Positions 24,163 through 32,418 of a stretch of DNA of 49,646 nt are shown piece after piece. The notes under the pieces are model-generated. The model had not been told where the DNA came from, searched no databases, and saw nothing but the letters and a program-made list of their open reading frames with translations. The DNA is from Kitasatospora sp. Root107 (GTDB taxonomy: Bacteria > Actinomycetota > Actinomycetes > Streptomycetales > Streptomycetaceae). Position 1 is the first letter of the stretch, and every line of letters starts with the position of its first letter. The stretch lies in NCBI RefSeq assembly GCF_001424875.1, contig NZ_LMCT01000016.1:45586-95231 (forward strand), written 5' to 3'. The position numbers and the translations under genes were made by a program.

Positions 24163-25442
24163 CCGACGACAAGCCACCGATCGGCGTCTTCGAGGCGCTC
24201 AGAGCCACCCCGGTCGCCGTCCGATACCTGCTCGGTGGCGTACTGGTCAACCAGCTGGCCGCGTTCGTCCAGACCTTCCTGGTGCTCTATCTGACCCACC
24301 GTGGGATGTCGGCCGGCACCGCCGGTCTCGCCCTTGGTGCCTACAGCCTGGGTACCGTGTTCGGCACCGTGCTCGGCGGGGAGATCACCCATCGGCTCGG
24401 CGCGCGCACCACGATCGTGGTCGCGATGACCGGCTCCGCGCCGCTGGTCGCCGTCCTGCCGCTGCTGGCGAAACCCGGGCTGCTGGCCCCGCTGCTGGTC
24501 GCGATCGCGCTGGCCGGGCTGTTCGCCCAGGCGTACCGGCCGGCCGCCGCGGTGCTGCTCAGCGACCTGATGCCGGAGCGCTACCAGGTGATGGCGTTCT
24601 CCATGATGCGGATCGCCCTCAACACCGGTGCGGCGCTCGCTCCGCTGATCGCCGCCGGAGTGATCCTGCTCGACTGGGACCTGCTGTTCTGGCTGGACGG
24701 CGCCACCGCCCTGGTCTACGCGGCGCTCGCCTACCGGCTGCTGCCCCGGCATGCGGTGCCGGAGAAGGCGCCGGAGGAGCGGGCGCAGGACCAGGCCACC
24801 CGCCGTACCAGCGGCCGGGCGGCGTACGCGGCGATGCTGCGCGACCGGGCGTACCTCGCTTACCTGGCCGCGGTGATGCTGGGCACGATCGCCTATGTGC
24901 AGTCCACGATCTCGCTGCCGCTGGAGATCGTGCACGACGGCTACTCGACCGGGCTGTACAGCGCGGTGCTGACCGCCTCCTCGGTGGTGCTGATCACCTG
25001 TGAGCTGAAGATCACCGCCTACATCATCCGGATTCCCACCTACCTGGCCGTCGGCCTCGGCCACCTGGTCAACTCGATCGGCCTCGCCGTCTACGGGCTG
25101 GCCGTGCACTCCGGTGTGTTCGTGCTGTTCGGCGCAGTGCTCGCGGTGAGCGGGCTGATGATCGCCGGGCCCAGTATGTTCGCCCACCCCGCCACCTTCC
25201 CGGCCGAGTCGAAGGCCCGTTACCTCGGCACCATGCAGGCCGTGGTGGGCCTGGCCTCGGCGATCGGCCCGCTGCTCGGCGTCTTCGCGTGGACCCGGCT
25301 CGGTGCGGGCTTCTGGGTGCTGATGGCCCTGCTCAACGGCCTGGCCGGGGTGCTCGGGGTGTTCGGCCTCAAGCGCCGGGCCGAACTCCGGGCCGCCGCC
25401 GAGGCGGAGACCGGCCAGGAAGTCGTCGGAGGGACGGTATGA
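24159..25442 (+). CDS. MFS transporter, probable product exporter
   Basis: 427 residues with about 12 hydrophobic segments in two halves, separated by a charged loop (PEKAPEERAQDQATRRTSGR). The motif between TM2 and TM3 (GGEITHRLGARTTIV) is a version of the MFS signature GxxxDRxGRR. It would export the pathway product or a precursor across the cytoplasmic membrane, and may contribute to self-resistance. The start is ATG at 24159, overlapping the oxidase stop by four bases; a longer in-frame reading from 24072 runs through the oxidase gene and is rejected. It also overlaps the first ATP-grasp gene by four bases. Confidence 0.9.
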   Translation: MTDDKPPIGVFEALRATPVAVRYLLGGVLVNQLAAFVQTFLVLYLTHRGMSAGTAGLALGAYSLGTVFGTVLGGEITHRLGARTTIVVAMTGSAPLVAVLPLLAKPGLLAPLLVAIALAGLFAQAYRPAAAVLLSDLMPERYQVMAFSMMRIALNTGAALAPLIAAGVILLDWDLLFWLDGATALVYAALAYRLLPRHAVPEKAPEERAQDQATRRTSGRAAYAAMLRDRAYLAYLAAVMLGTIAYVQSTISLPLEIVHDGYSTGLYSAVLTASSVVLITCELKITAYIIRIPTYLAVGLGHLVNSIGLAVYGLAVHSGVFVLFGAVLAVSGLMIAGPSMFAHPATFPAESKARYLGTMQAVVGLASAIGPLLGVFAWTRLGAGFWVLMALLNGLAGVLGVFGLKRRAELRAAAEAETGQEVVGGTV

Positions 25443-26719
25443 GCACACCACACCAGAGCGCCCGGCCGGTGTTGATCGTCGGCTATGTGGCCTTCGCGGT
25501 GCCCGGCATCGCTGCGTTCCAGGAGCCCGAATCGGTGGTGTACATCGAGGAGCCTGACGTCGCCCGCAAGCGGCACGTCGCCGAGGTGCTGGAGCAGGTG
25601 CCGTTCGCCCGCGGGCTGATCGAGTGGGAGTACCACCTGCCGGGCCGGGCCGACTCCTTCTTCGCGGCCCACCCGGGGCTCGACCCGGTCGCCGTGATCC
25701 CCGCCGTGGAGTACGCGGTGCCGTTCGCGGCCCGGCTGGCGGAGCGCTACGGGCTACCAGGGGCGAGCCTGGGCGCGGCCCAACTGCTGCGCGACAAACA
25801 CCTGTTGCGCACCGTCGCGGCCGTCGCCGGGATCGCCAACCCGGCCTCCGAGCCGGTGGGCAGCGCCGCCGAGCTGGCCGGCTTCATGACCCGGCACCCC
25901 GGCCCGGTGGTGCTGAAGCCCACCAACCGGCAGGCCTCGGTCGGCACCCGGGTGGTCCACCGCCCGGAGGAGGCCGAGGAGGCGTGGGCGCAGTGCCAGG
26001 ACCAGGACGAGGGGGCATTCGTCCCGGACCGGCCGAGGGAGTCGTCGATGCTGGCCGAACGCTTCGTCAGCGGACCGGAGTTCAGCGTGGAGATGCTGGT
26101 CGCCGGCGGCCGCCCGGTGTTCGCCAACACCACCGGCAAGGTGCTCTATCCCGGCGCGTACCCGATCGAGGCCGGTCACACCGTCCCGGCCGAACTGCCC
26201 GAGGAGCAGCGCGAAGTGCTGGTGGCCGAGACGGAGCGGCTGTCCGCCGCGGTCGGCTTCGGCGACGGGGTGCTGCACTGTGAGTGGATTCTGGAGGACG
26301 GCGTCCCGGTGCTGGTGGAGTGCGCCGGACGCCTCCCCGGCGACTCGATCTCCGACCTGATCGAGGCCGCCTATCCGGTCGAACTCGTCCGCGCCTACTT
26401 CGCGTTGATGAGCGGTGAGCCGCTCGGTCCGCTGCCCGAGCGGGCCAAGCAGGCGACCGCCGCCCGCTTCCTGGCCCCCGACCGGCCCGGCACCGTCACC
26501 GCCGTGCACGGGCTGGACGCGGCGGCTGCCGCCGAGGGCGTGCAGCTGGCCGCGATCGGCATCGGCCCCGGCCACCGGACCGCCGGGCTGCGTAGCTCCT
26601 GGGACCGGGTCGGGATCGTCACCACCCTGGCCGACACCCCCGCCGAGGCCCGCCGCCTCGCCGACGAGGCGGCCGCCCTGGTCCGGATCGAACTTGACAG
26701 CATGGAGGAGACCTCATGA
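25439..26719 (+). CDS. ATP-grasp ligase 1
   Basis: 426 residues. An N-terminal Rossmann-like domain (VLIVGYVAFAVPGIAAF) precedes the ATP-grasp fold with VVLKPTNRQASVGTRVV (ATP-binding loop), an acidic AERFVSGPEFSVEMLV and the C-terminal metal site around LVECAGRLPGDSI. It resembles carboxylate-amine ligases of the L-amino-acid ligase / BacD type that form peptide bonds through an acyl phosphate. The usual Glu-x-Asn metal pair reads Glu-Cys-Ala here, so one metal ligand is changed; some homologues tolerate this. The start is ATG at 25439, coupled to both neighbours by ATGA overlaps. It probably joins the hydrazino acid or another amino acid to a partner. Confidence 0.88.
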   Translation: MSTPHQSARPVLIVGYVAFAVPGIAAFQEPESVVYIEEPDVARKRHVAEVLEQVPFARGLIEWEYHLPGRADSFFAAHPGLDPVAVIPAVEYAVPFAARLAERYGLPGASLGAAQLLRDKHLLRTVAAVAGIANPASEPVGSAAELAGFMTRHPGPVVLKPTNRQASVGTRVVHRPEEAEEAWAQCQDQDEGAFVPDRPRESSMLAERFVSGPEFSVEMLVAGGRPVFANTTGKVLYPGAYPIEAGHTVPAELPEEQREVLVAETERLSAAVGFGDGVLHCEWILEDGVPVLVECAGRLPGDSISDLIEAAYPVELVRAYFALMSGEPLGPLPERAKQATAARFLAPDRPGTVTAVHGLDAAAAAEGVQLAAIGIGPGHRTAGLRSSWDRVGIVTTLADTPAEARRLADEAAALVRIELDSMEETS

Positions 26720-28044
26720 CCCAGCGTCAGGAAGCGGACGCCGTGCCCACCGCCGGCACGCTGCTGGTGATCGGCAGCGGACTGAAGGAGTACCGCGAGT
26801 ACCTGGTCGGTCCGATGAGCCGCCGCGCCCGCGCCGCCGGGCTGGAACTGCTGCTGGTCAACAACCTGCGGCCGACCTGGCAGCGCGAGTACTTCGACGA
26901 GATCGTGGTCGCGAACGTCTTCGACACCGAGGTGATGAACGCCACCGTCCGCGAGATCGCCGCCCGCCGGACCATCGTCGGGCTGCTCTGCTGGGACGAG
27001 CCGCTGGTGCTGGACGCCGGGCTGCTGGCCGCCGAACTCGGCGTGCCCGGCCTGTCCGTGCGCGGCGTGCGCGGGGTGCGCGACAAGGACCGCACTCGCA
27101 CCGTGCTCACCGCGGCCGGCCTGCGCCAGCCCGGCTTCGCGCTCACCGCCGACCTGGACGAGGCCCGGGCCGCCGCCGAGCGGATCGGCTATCCGGTGGT
27201 GCTCAAGCCGCGTGCGATGGGCGCCAGCATCGGCGTGGTCTTCGCTGCCGACGCGGGCGAACTCGACGCGGCCTTCGACACCGCGCTGTCCGCCAGCTGG
27301 GTCGACCCGGGGCCCTACCGGGCCAGCGTGATCGTCGAGGAGTACGCGGGCGGACCGGAGATCAGCGTGGACGGCGCCGTCCACAAGGGCGAGTACCTGC
27401 CGCTCTTCCTGGCACGCAAGTACAGCAGCGACGAGCCGTACTTCGAGGAGGTCGGCCACATCGTCGACGCCGCCGACCCACTGCTCGCCGACCCCGTACT
27501 GCTGGAGGTGCTGGCGAGCGCCCACCGGGCGCTCGGCGTGGAGGACGGCATCACCCACACCGAGCTGCGGCTCACCGACCGCGGCCCGCTGATCATCGAG
27601 GTGAACGGCCGGCTCGGCGGCGACCTGATCCCGCTGCTCGGCCGGATCGCCACCGGCCTGGAGCCCGGCGAGGTGCTCTTCGACGTCGCGGTCGGTCGCC
27701 GCCCGGAGATCGCGCCCACCCGCGCCGCGGTGGCCGGTATCCGGTTCGGCTACCCCGAGCAGGACTGCCGGCTGGACGCGCTGACCGTGCCCGCGGCCGG
27801 TGACGCCGCGGGCCTGGTCGCCGCCGCCCCGATGGCCCCGCCAGGCACCGTGCTACGGCTGCCCCCCGGCGGCTACCTGGCCCGGCACTCCTTCGTGGTC
27901 TGCGAGGCCGACACCCTGGCCGCCTGCGAGCAGCGGCTCGATGCCGCCGCCGCGCTGGTCCGCCTGGACGCCTCCCCGGTGGGGCCGCCCGCGCAGGACG
28001 CGCCGTTCGCGATGCCCGCCGGACTGCTGGACGTGGACCAGTGA
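26716..28044 (+). CDS. ATP-grasp ligase 2
   Basis: 442 residues in the same superfamily as the preceding gene but clearly diverged. The N-terminus (TLLVIGSGLKEYREYLVGP) is followed by VVLKPRAMGASIGVVF, a glycine-containing ATP loop, then EEYAGGPEISVDGAV and the intact metal-site motif LIIEVNGRLGGDLIP. The C-terminal domain (about 345-442) is extended, as in BacD-like ligases. Two adjacent ATP-grasp genes without any NRPS imply stepwise ribosome-independent assembly of a short peptide or amide. ATG start overlaps the first ligase; GTGA overlap with the next gene. Confidence 0.88.
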   Translation: MTQRQEADAVPTAGTLLVIGSGLKEYREYLVGPMSRRARAAGLELLLVNNLRPTWQREYFDEIVVANVFDTEVMNATVREIAARRTIVGLLCWDEPLVLDAGLLAAELGVPGLSVRGVRGVRDKDRTRTVLTAAGLRQPGFALTADLDEARAAAERIGYPVVLKPRAMGASIGVVFAADAGELDAAFDTALSASWVDPGPYRASVIVEEYAGGPEISVDGAVHKGEYLPLFLARKYSSDEPYFEEVGHIVDAADPLLADPVLLEVLASAHRALGVEDGITHTELRLTDRGPLIIEVNGRLGGDLIPLLGRIATGLEPGEVLFDVAVGRRPEIAPTRAAVAGIRFGYPEQDCRLDALTVPAAGDAAGLVAAAPMAPPGTVLRLPPGGYLARHSFVVCEADTLAACEQRLDAAAALVRLDASPVGPPAQDAPFAMPAGLLDVDQ

Positions 28045-29246
28045 GCGCCGTGGACGCCCTCGGGGCACCGCAGGACGCGGCGGAGATCCTGGCCCGGGCC
28101 CGTGCGCTGGCACCGGTGCTGCGGGAGCGCGCGGCGGAGATCGAGGCCAACCGTACGCTGCCCGCCGACGTGGTCGAACTGCTGCGCGGCACAGGCGTGT
28201 TCCGGATGTGCTTCGCCCGCGAGTGGGGCGGCCCTGAGCTGACCTCGGTGGAGCAGTTGGCCGTGGTGGAGACGCTGGCCTACGGCGACGCCTCGGCCGC
28301 CTGGTGCGCCGTGATCGGCGCCAACAGCGGCCTGCTCGGCAACTTCCTGCACCAGTCGGTGGTCAAGGAGGTCTACCCGAGCCTGGACCTGGTCACCGCG
28401 GGCGTGCTCGCGCCGGCCGGCCGGGCCGAGGTGGTGCCCGGTGGCTTCCGGCTCAGCGGCCGGTGGTCCTTCGGCTCCGGCATCAAGCACAGCGACTGGG
28501 TGACCTCCGGTGCGTTCATCTTCCAGGACGGCGAGCCCTGGGCCGCTCCCGGCAGTCAGCACTCGCACGACTCCCGGCAGTTCCTGGTGCCCCGCTCCGC
28601 GGTCGAGGTGGTGGAGAACTGGGAGACCACGGGCCTGTGCGGGACGGGTAGTTGCGACTACACGATGACCGACGTCTTCGTCCCCGAGGAGCACACCTTC
28701 ACCTTCTACGAGGTCCGCGGCACACCGAGTCCGCTCGCCCAGCCGGACTCGTTCATGCGCGCCCTGTGCGGGGTGCCGCTCGGTGTGGCCCGTGCCGCGC
28801 TCGACCACGTCCGGGAGGTCGCCGCCACCCGGTACGACCGGATGGCCGGCCGCGATTGGTCGGAGAGCTGGCGGGTGCAGACCGAACTCGCCCGCTGCGA
28901 AGCGGAGTTCAACGCCGCCCGAGAGGGCGTGTACGGGGCCGCGCGGCGCCAGTGGGAGGTGCTGGCGGCCGGTGGCACCCTCGACGACCTGACCCCGACC
29001 GAGCGAGCCGCCTCGCCGCTCGCCTGGCTGCACGCCTTCCGCGCCTCCCGGGCGGTCGTCGGCCGGCTCTACGACCTGCTGCAGACCTGGTCGATCAACC
29101 GCTCCTCGCCGATGGACCGTTGGCTGCGCGACACCGCTGTGATGTGCCAGAACCTCACCGCCCAGGACGCGGTGCTGGAGTCGGTCGGCGCCTACCTGCT
29201 CGGCCGGCCGCCGATGTTCCGGATCAGCCTCGGCCTGGACCGCTGA
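28041..29246 (+). CDS. Acyl-CoA-dehydrogenase-like flavoenzyme A (tandem pair)
   Basis: 401 residues of the group D flavoprotein / ACAD fold: FAREWGGPEL near residue 55, SGRWSFGSGIKHSDWVTSG in the middle beta-domain, TGLCGTGSCDYTM, and a C-terminal helical bundle with AARRQWEVLAAGG and YDLLQTWSINRSSPMDRWLRD. Related enzymes are N- or C-hydroxylases or oxidases working with a flavin reductase. In this operon it could oxidise the hydrazine to a hydrazone, azo or N-hydroxy group. The next gene is a close paralogue, with a near-identical DNA tract. GTG start overlaps the ligase stop (GTGA). No CoA or carrier-protein gene is nearby, which argues against a true acyl-CoA dehydrogenase role. Confidence 0.85.
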   Translation: MSAVDALGAPQDAAEILARARALAPVLRERAAEIEANRTLPADVVELLRGTGVFRMCFAREWGGPELTSVEQLAVVETLAYGDASAAWCAVIGANSGLLGNFLHQSVVKEVYPSLDLVTAGVLAPAGRAEVVPGGFRLSGRWSFGSGIKHSDWVTSGAFIFQDGEPWAAPGSQHSHDSRQFLVPRSAVEVVENWETTGLCGTGSCDYTMTDVFVPEEHTFTFYEVRGTPSPLAQPDSFMRALCGVPLGVARAALDHVREVAATRYDRMAGRDWSESWRVQTELARCEAEFNAAREGVYGAARRQWEVLAAGGTLDDLTPTERAASPLAWLHAFRASRAVVGRLYDLLQTWSINRSSPMDRWLRDTAVMCQNLTAQDAVLESVGAYLLGRPPMFRISLGLDR

Positions 29247-29268
29247 CCCCATGGAAGGACGTGACGAC

Positions 29269-30438
29269 ATGACGACGGAGATCCTGCGCCGGGCCCGCGC
29301 GCTGGCACCGGTGCTGCGCGAGCGCGCGGCGGAGATCGAGGCCAACCGTACGCTGCCCGCCGAGGTGGTCGAACTGCTGCGTGGCACCGGCGTGTTCGGG
29401 ATGTGCTTCGGCCGCGAGTGGGGCGGCCCTGAGCTGACCTCGATGGAGCAGACCGAGGTGGTGGAGGCGCTGGCGTACGGTGACGCCTCGGCCGCCTGGT
29501 GCGCCGTGATCGGAGCCAACGGCGGCATCTACGCCAACTTCCTGGACCAGGCCGTGGCCAAGGAGCTCTTCCCGCGTCTTGACCTGGTGGTGGCCGGCCT
29601 GCTCCAGCCCTCCGGCCGGGCCGAGCGGGTGCCCGGTGGCTTCCGGCTCAGCGGCCGGTGGTCCTTCGGCTCCGGTATCAAGCACAGCGACTGGGTGACC
29701 TCCGGCGCGTTCATCTTCCAGGACGGCGAGCCCTGGGCCGCTCCGGGCAGCAAGCACTCGCACGACTCCCGGCAGTTCCTGGTGCCCCGCTCCGCCGTCG
29801 AGGTGATCGACAACTGGGACACCACCGGGCTGTGCGGCAGCGGCAGTTGCGACTACACGATGACCGACGTGTTCGTGCCGGAGGAGCGCACCTACACCTT
29901 CGACCCCGCGCACAGCAGCCCCGGCCCGCTCGCCCAGCCCGACGCCTTCACCCGGGCGATGTGCGGGGTGCCGCTCGGCGTGGCCCGCGCCGCGCTCGAC
30001 CACGCCCGGGAGATCGCCAGTACCCGGTTCGACCGGATGGCCGGCCGGGCGTGGGCCGACAGCTGGCGGGTGCAGACGGAACTGGCCCGGCTGGAAGCGG
30101 AGTTCAACGCCACCCGGGAGGGCGTGTACGGCAGTATGCGCCGCCAGTGGGAGGTGCTCGCGGCCGGCGGGACGCTGGACGACCTCACGCCCACCGAGCG
30201 CGCCGCCTCACCGCTGTCCTGGCTGCACGCCTTCCGCAACTCCCGGGTCATCGTGGCCCGTACCTACGACCTGCTGCAGACCTGGTCGATCAACCGCAGC
30301 TCGCCGATGGACCGCTGGCTGCGTGACACCACCGTGCTGGCCCAGCACCTGGTCGCCCAGGACCGCATCCTGCAGTCCGCCGGGGCGTACCTGCTCGGCG
30401 GCACGCCCGAGTTCGGCATCTGCCTCGGCATCGTCTGA
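29269..30438 (+). CDS. Acyl-CoA-dehydrogenase-like flavoenzyme B (tandem pair)
   Basis: 389 residues from the ATG at 29269, which is preceded by GGAAGG; an in-frame ATG at 29251 has no ribosome site and would add only six residues. Same domain layout as enzyme A: FGREWGGPEL, SGRWSFGSGIKHSDWVTSG, TGLCGSGSCDYTM and the conserved C-terminal WSINRSSPMDRWLRD. By eye roughly three quarters or more of residues match enzyme A, with the differences clustered at the active-site side loops (GGIYANFLDQ versus SGLLGNFLHQ; YTFDPAHSSPG versus FTFYEVRGTPS). This suggests two successive oxidations or a heteromeric enzyme. It is 22 bases after gene A and 43 before the radical SAM gene. Confidence 0.85.
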   Translation: MTTEILRRARALAPVLRERAAEIEANRTLPAEVVELLRGTGVFGMCFGREWGGPELTSMEQTEVVEALAYGDASAAWCAVIGANGGIYANFLDQAVAKELFPRLDLVVAGLLQPSGRAERVPGGFRLSGRWSFGSGIKHSDWVTSGAFIFQDGEPWAAPGSKHSHDSRQFLVPRSAVEVIDNWDTTGLCGSGSCDYTMTDVFVPEERTYTFDPAHSSPGPLAQPDAFTRAMCGVPLGVARAALDHAREIASTRFDRMAGRAWADSWRVQTELARLEAEFNATREGVYGSMRRQWEVLAAGGTLDDLTPTERAASPLSWLHAFRNSRVIVARTYDLLQTWSINRSSPMDRWLRDTTVLAQHLVAQDRILQSAGAYLLGGTPEFGICLGIV

Positions 30439-30481
30439 CGCCAGCCTGCCGCGCCCGCGCGCGGCCCGGAAAAGGAACCCC

Positions 30482-32209
30482 ATGAGCAGACTCGTCCTTC
30501 TGGTCAACCCCAACAAGGTCCATCCGCCGATCGCCCCCTACGCGCTCGACGTGCTGACCACCGCACTGGAGACCGCCGGCTTCGAGGTGGAGGTACTGGA
30601 CCTGACCTTCCACCGCGAGGACTGGAAGACCTTCCTGAGCGAGTACTTCGCCAGGCGCAGCCCGATGCTGGTCGGGGTGACCGTCCGCAACACCGACACC
30701 GTGTACGCCTTCGAGCAGCGCCCGTTCGTCGGTGAGCACCGGGAGATCATCACCGAGATCCGTCGGCTCACCGACGCCCCGATCGTCGGCGGCGGGATCG
30801 GCTTCTCGACCATGCCGTTCGCCCTGGTCGAGTACTTCGGCATCGAGTACGGCGTGAAGGGCCCGGGCGAGAAGATCCTCTGCGAGCTGGCCTCCGCACT
30901 CGCCGAGGGCCGGGACACCGCCGGTGTCGCCGGGCTGATCCGCAACACCGAGCGGGGCGCGGTCCGGGTCCCGCCCGCGGTGCTCACCGTCCGCCACGGC
31001 GCGGCCCAGGAGGTGGACGCCACCGGACAGTTCGAGTCCAGGGTGTGGCAGGTCGACCAGCTGTCGGTGTACCGCCGGCGCTCCGGGGAGCGCCACCGGG
31101 TGGACAACCTGGAGTACTACCGGCGCGGTGGCCTCGGCTCCATCCTCACCAAGAACGGCTGTGCCTTCCGCTGTTCGCACTGCGTGGAGCCGGACGCCAA
31201 GGGCATCAGGTACGGGCAGCGGGAGATCCCCGCGGTGGTGGACGAGATGGAGGACCTGGCCGCCCAGGGCATCCTCGACCAGCACACCACCGACAGCGAG
31301 TTCAACCTCCCCATCGCGCACGCCAAGGCGCTGCTGCGGGAGATCGTCCGCCGTCGGCACGCCGACCGGGACAACCCGCTGAACCTGCTGCGGCTCTGGG
31401 TCTACTGCCAACCCAGCCCGTTCGACGAGGAGTTCGCCGACCTGCTGGCAGCGGCCGGATGCCGGGGCGTCAACGTCGGCAGCGACCACATCCGCCCCGA
31501 CATGCTCAGCGGCTGGAAGGTCACCGAGAAGGGCAGCACCTACTACACCTTCGCGGACACCGAGCGGCTGGTGCGGCTGTGCCGTGAACGCGGCATCCTC
31601 ACCATGGTGGAGGCCCTGTTCGGCATGCCGGGGGAGACTCCGGAGACCATGAAGGCGTGCGTGGATGCCTTCATGGCGCTGGACGCCACCGTCACCGGTT
31701 TCTCGCTCGGGCTGCGGCTCTTCCCGTACACGCCGATGGGTATGGAGATAGCCGGGCAGTGCGACGGGGTGCGCACCTTCCCCGGCCTGCAGTCCAACAC
31801 CGCGAGCGGCCCGATCGTGCTCAAGCCGCTGCGGCAGTGCGCCTCCCCGGCCGAGTACGAGCGGCAGTTCATGTTCGACGAGCAGGGCAACTTCCGACTG
31901 GTCTGCTACTTCTCGCCCGACCTGCTGCCGGACCCGGCGCGGGCCGCCGACCCCGAGGAGCGCTGGCACGGTGCGGTCTCCGCGCTGTGGGACCTGGTCG
32001 ACCCGGCCGAGCACTTCCGGGTGATGCTGCCAAGCGTCGAAGGCATGAGCGAGCACGACAACAACTACGCCGACAACCCCTTCCTGACCGGCCTCGTCGG
32101 CCTCGGCTACACGGGAGCCTTCTGGTCGCACTGGCGCAGCCGGGAGGAGATCATGCGCAAGGCCAAGGAGGGGAGCACCGCGCTCGCACCTTCCGGCGTG
32201 CTGGACTGA
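30482..32209 (+). CDS. Radical SAM enzyme with B12-binding-like N-terminal domain
   Basis: 575 residues. The N-terminal region (MSRLVLLVNPNKVHPPIAPY to about 150) is a Rossmann-like cobalamin-binding-type domain with an IVGGGIGFS strand. The radical SAM TIM barrel follows, with Cys227-x3-Cys231-x2-Cys234 in NGCAFRCSHC for the 4Fe-4S cluster, then a HTTDSEFNLP strand and a C-terminal extension from about 450. The base-off motif DxHxxG of true methylcobalamin enzymes is not visible; the corresponding loop reads VRNTDT. It may bind B12 differently or not at all. Chemistry could be methylation, C-C bond formation or rearrangement on the scaffold. ATG at 30482 with an AAAGGAA ribosome site. Last gene of the first transcription unit. 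Confidence 0.88.
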   Translation: MSRLVLLVNPNKVHPPIAPYALDVLTTALETAGFEVEVLDLTFHREDWKTFLSEYFARRSPMLVGVTVRNTDTVYAFEQRPFVGEHREIITEIRRLTDAPIVGGGIGFSTMPFALVEYFGIEYGVKGPGEKILCELASALAEGRDTAGVAGLIRNTERGAVRVPPAVLTVRHGAAQEVDATGQFESRVWQVDQLSVYRRRSGERHRVDNLEYYRRGGLGSILTKNGCAFRCSHCVEPDAKGIRYGQREIPAVVDEMEDLAAQGILDQHTTDSEFNLPIAHAKALLREIVRRRHADRDNPLNLLRLWVYCQPSPFDEEFADLLAAAGCRGVNVGSDHIRPDMLSGWKVTEKGSTYYTFADTERLVRLCRERGILTMVEALFGMPGETPETMKACVDAFMALDATVTGFSLGLRLFPYTPMGMEIAGQCDGVRTFPGLQSNTASGPIVLKPLRQCASPAEYERQFMFDEQGNFRLVCYFSPDLLPDPARAADPEERWHGAVSALWDLVDPAEHFRVMLPSVEGMSEHDNNYADNPFLTGLVGLGYTGAFWSHWRSREEIMRKAKEGSTALAPSGVLD

Positions 32210-32418
32210 GCCGCCCGAGGATTAGCTGACGAATCATCAAGACCACGGCGTCGTCAGGGCGAACAAGAGTCAAGGCTGATCAACATCAGATGATATTTGA
32301 CACCTTGAGGTAACTATTCGACCGGCATCATGATGAGTTTGCGAATCATCACCGCCGGGTCGCCAGTGGACCATCCGCATCCACGCCGACCGCCGACCAC
32401 ACATGTCACGAGGGGTAG
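32210..32418 (+). promoter_or_regulatory. AT-rich regulatory region before the LuxR-type regulator
   Basis: 209 bases, markedly richer in A/T than its neighbours. It holds the direct repeat CGAATCATCA at 32,230-32,239 and 32,342-32,351, the perfect palindrome CATCATGATG at 32,326-32,335 and a similar CATCAGATG at 32,284-32,292. A TTGACA lies at 32,297-32,302 without a convincing -10 at normal spacing. The repeated CATCA half-sites could be operators for the downstream regulator or another DNA-binding protein. Confidence 0.5.

Noticed and set aside
32297..32302. TTGACA as a -35 box for the LuxR-type regulator
   Set aside because: No -10-like hexamer occurs 16-19 bases downstream; the sequence there is GACCGG-like.
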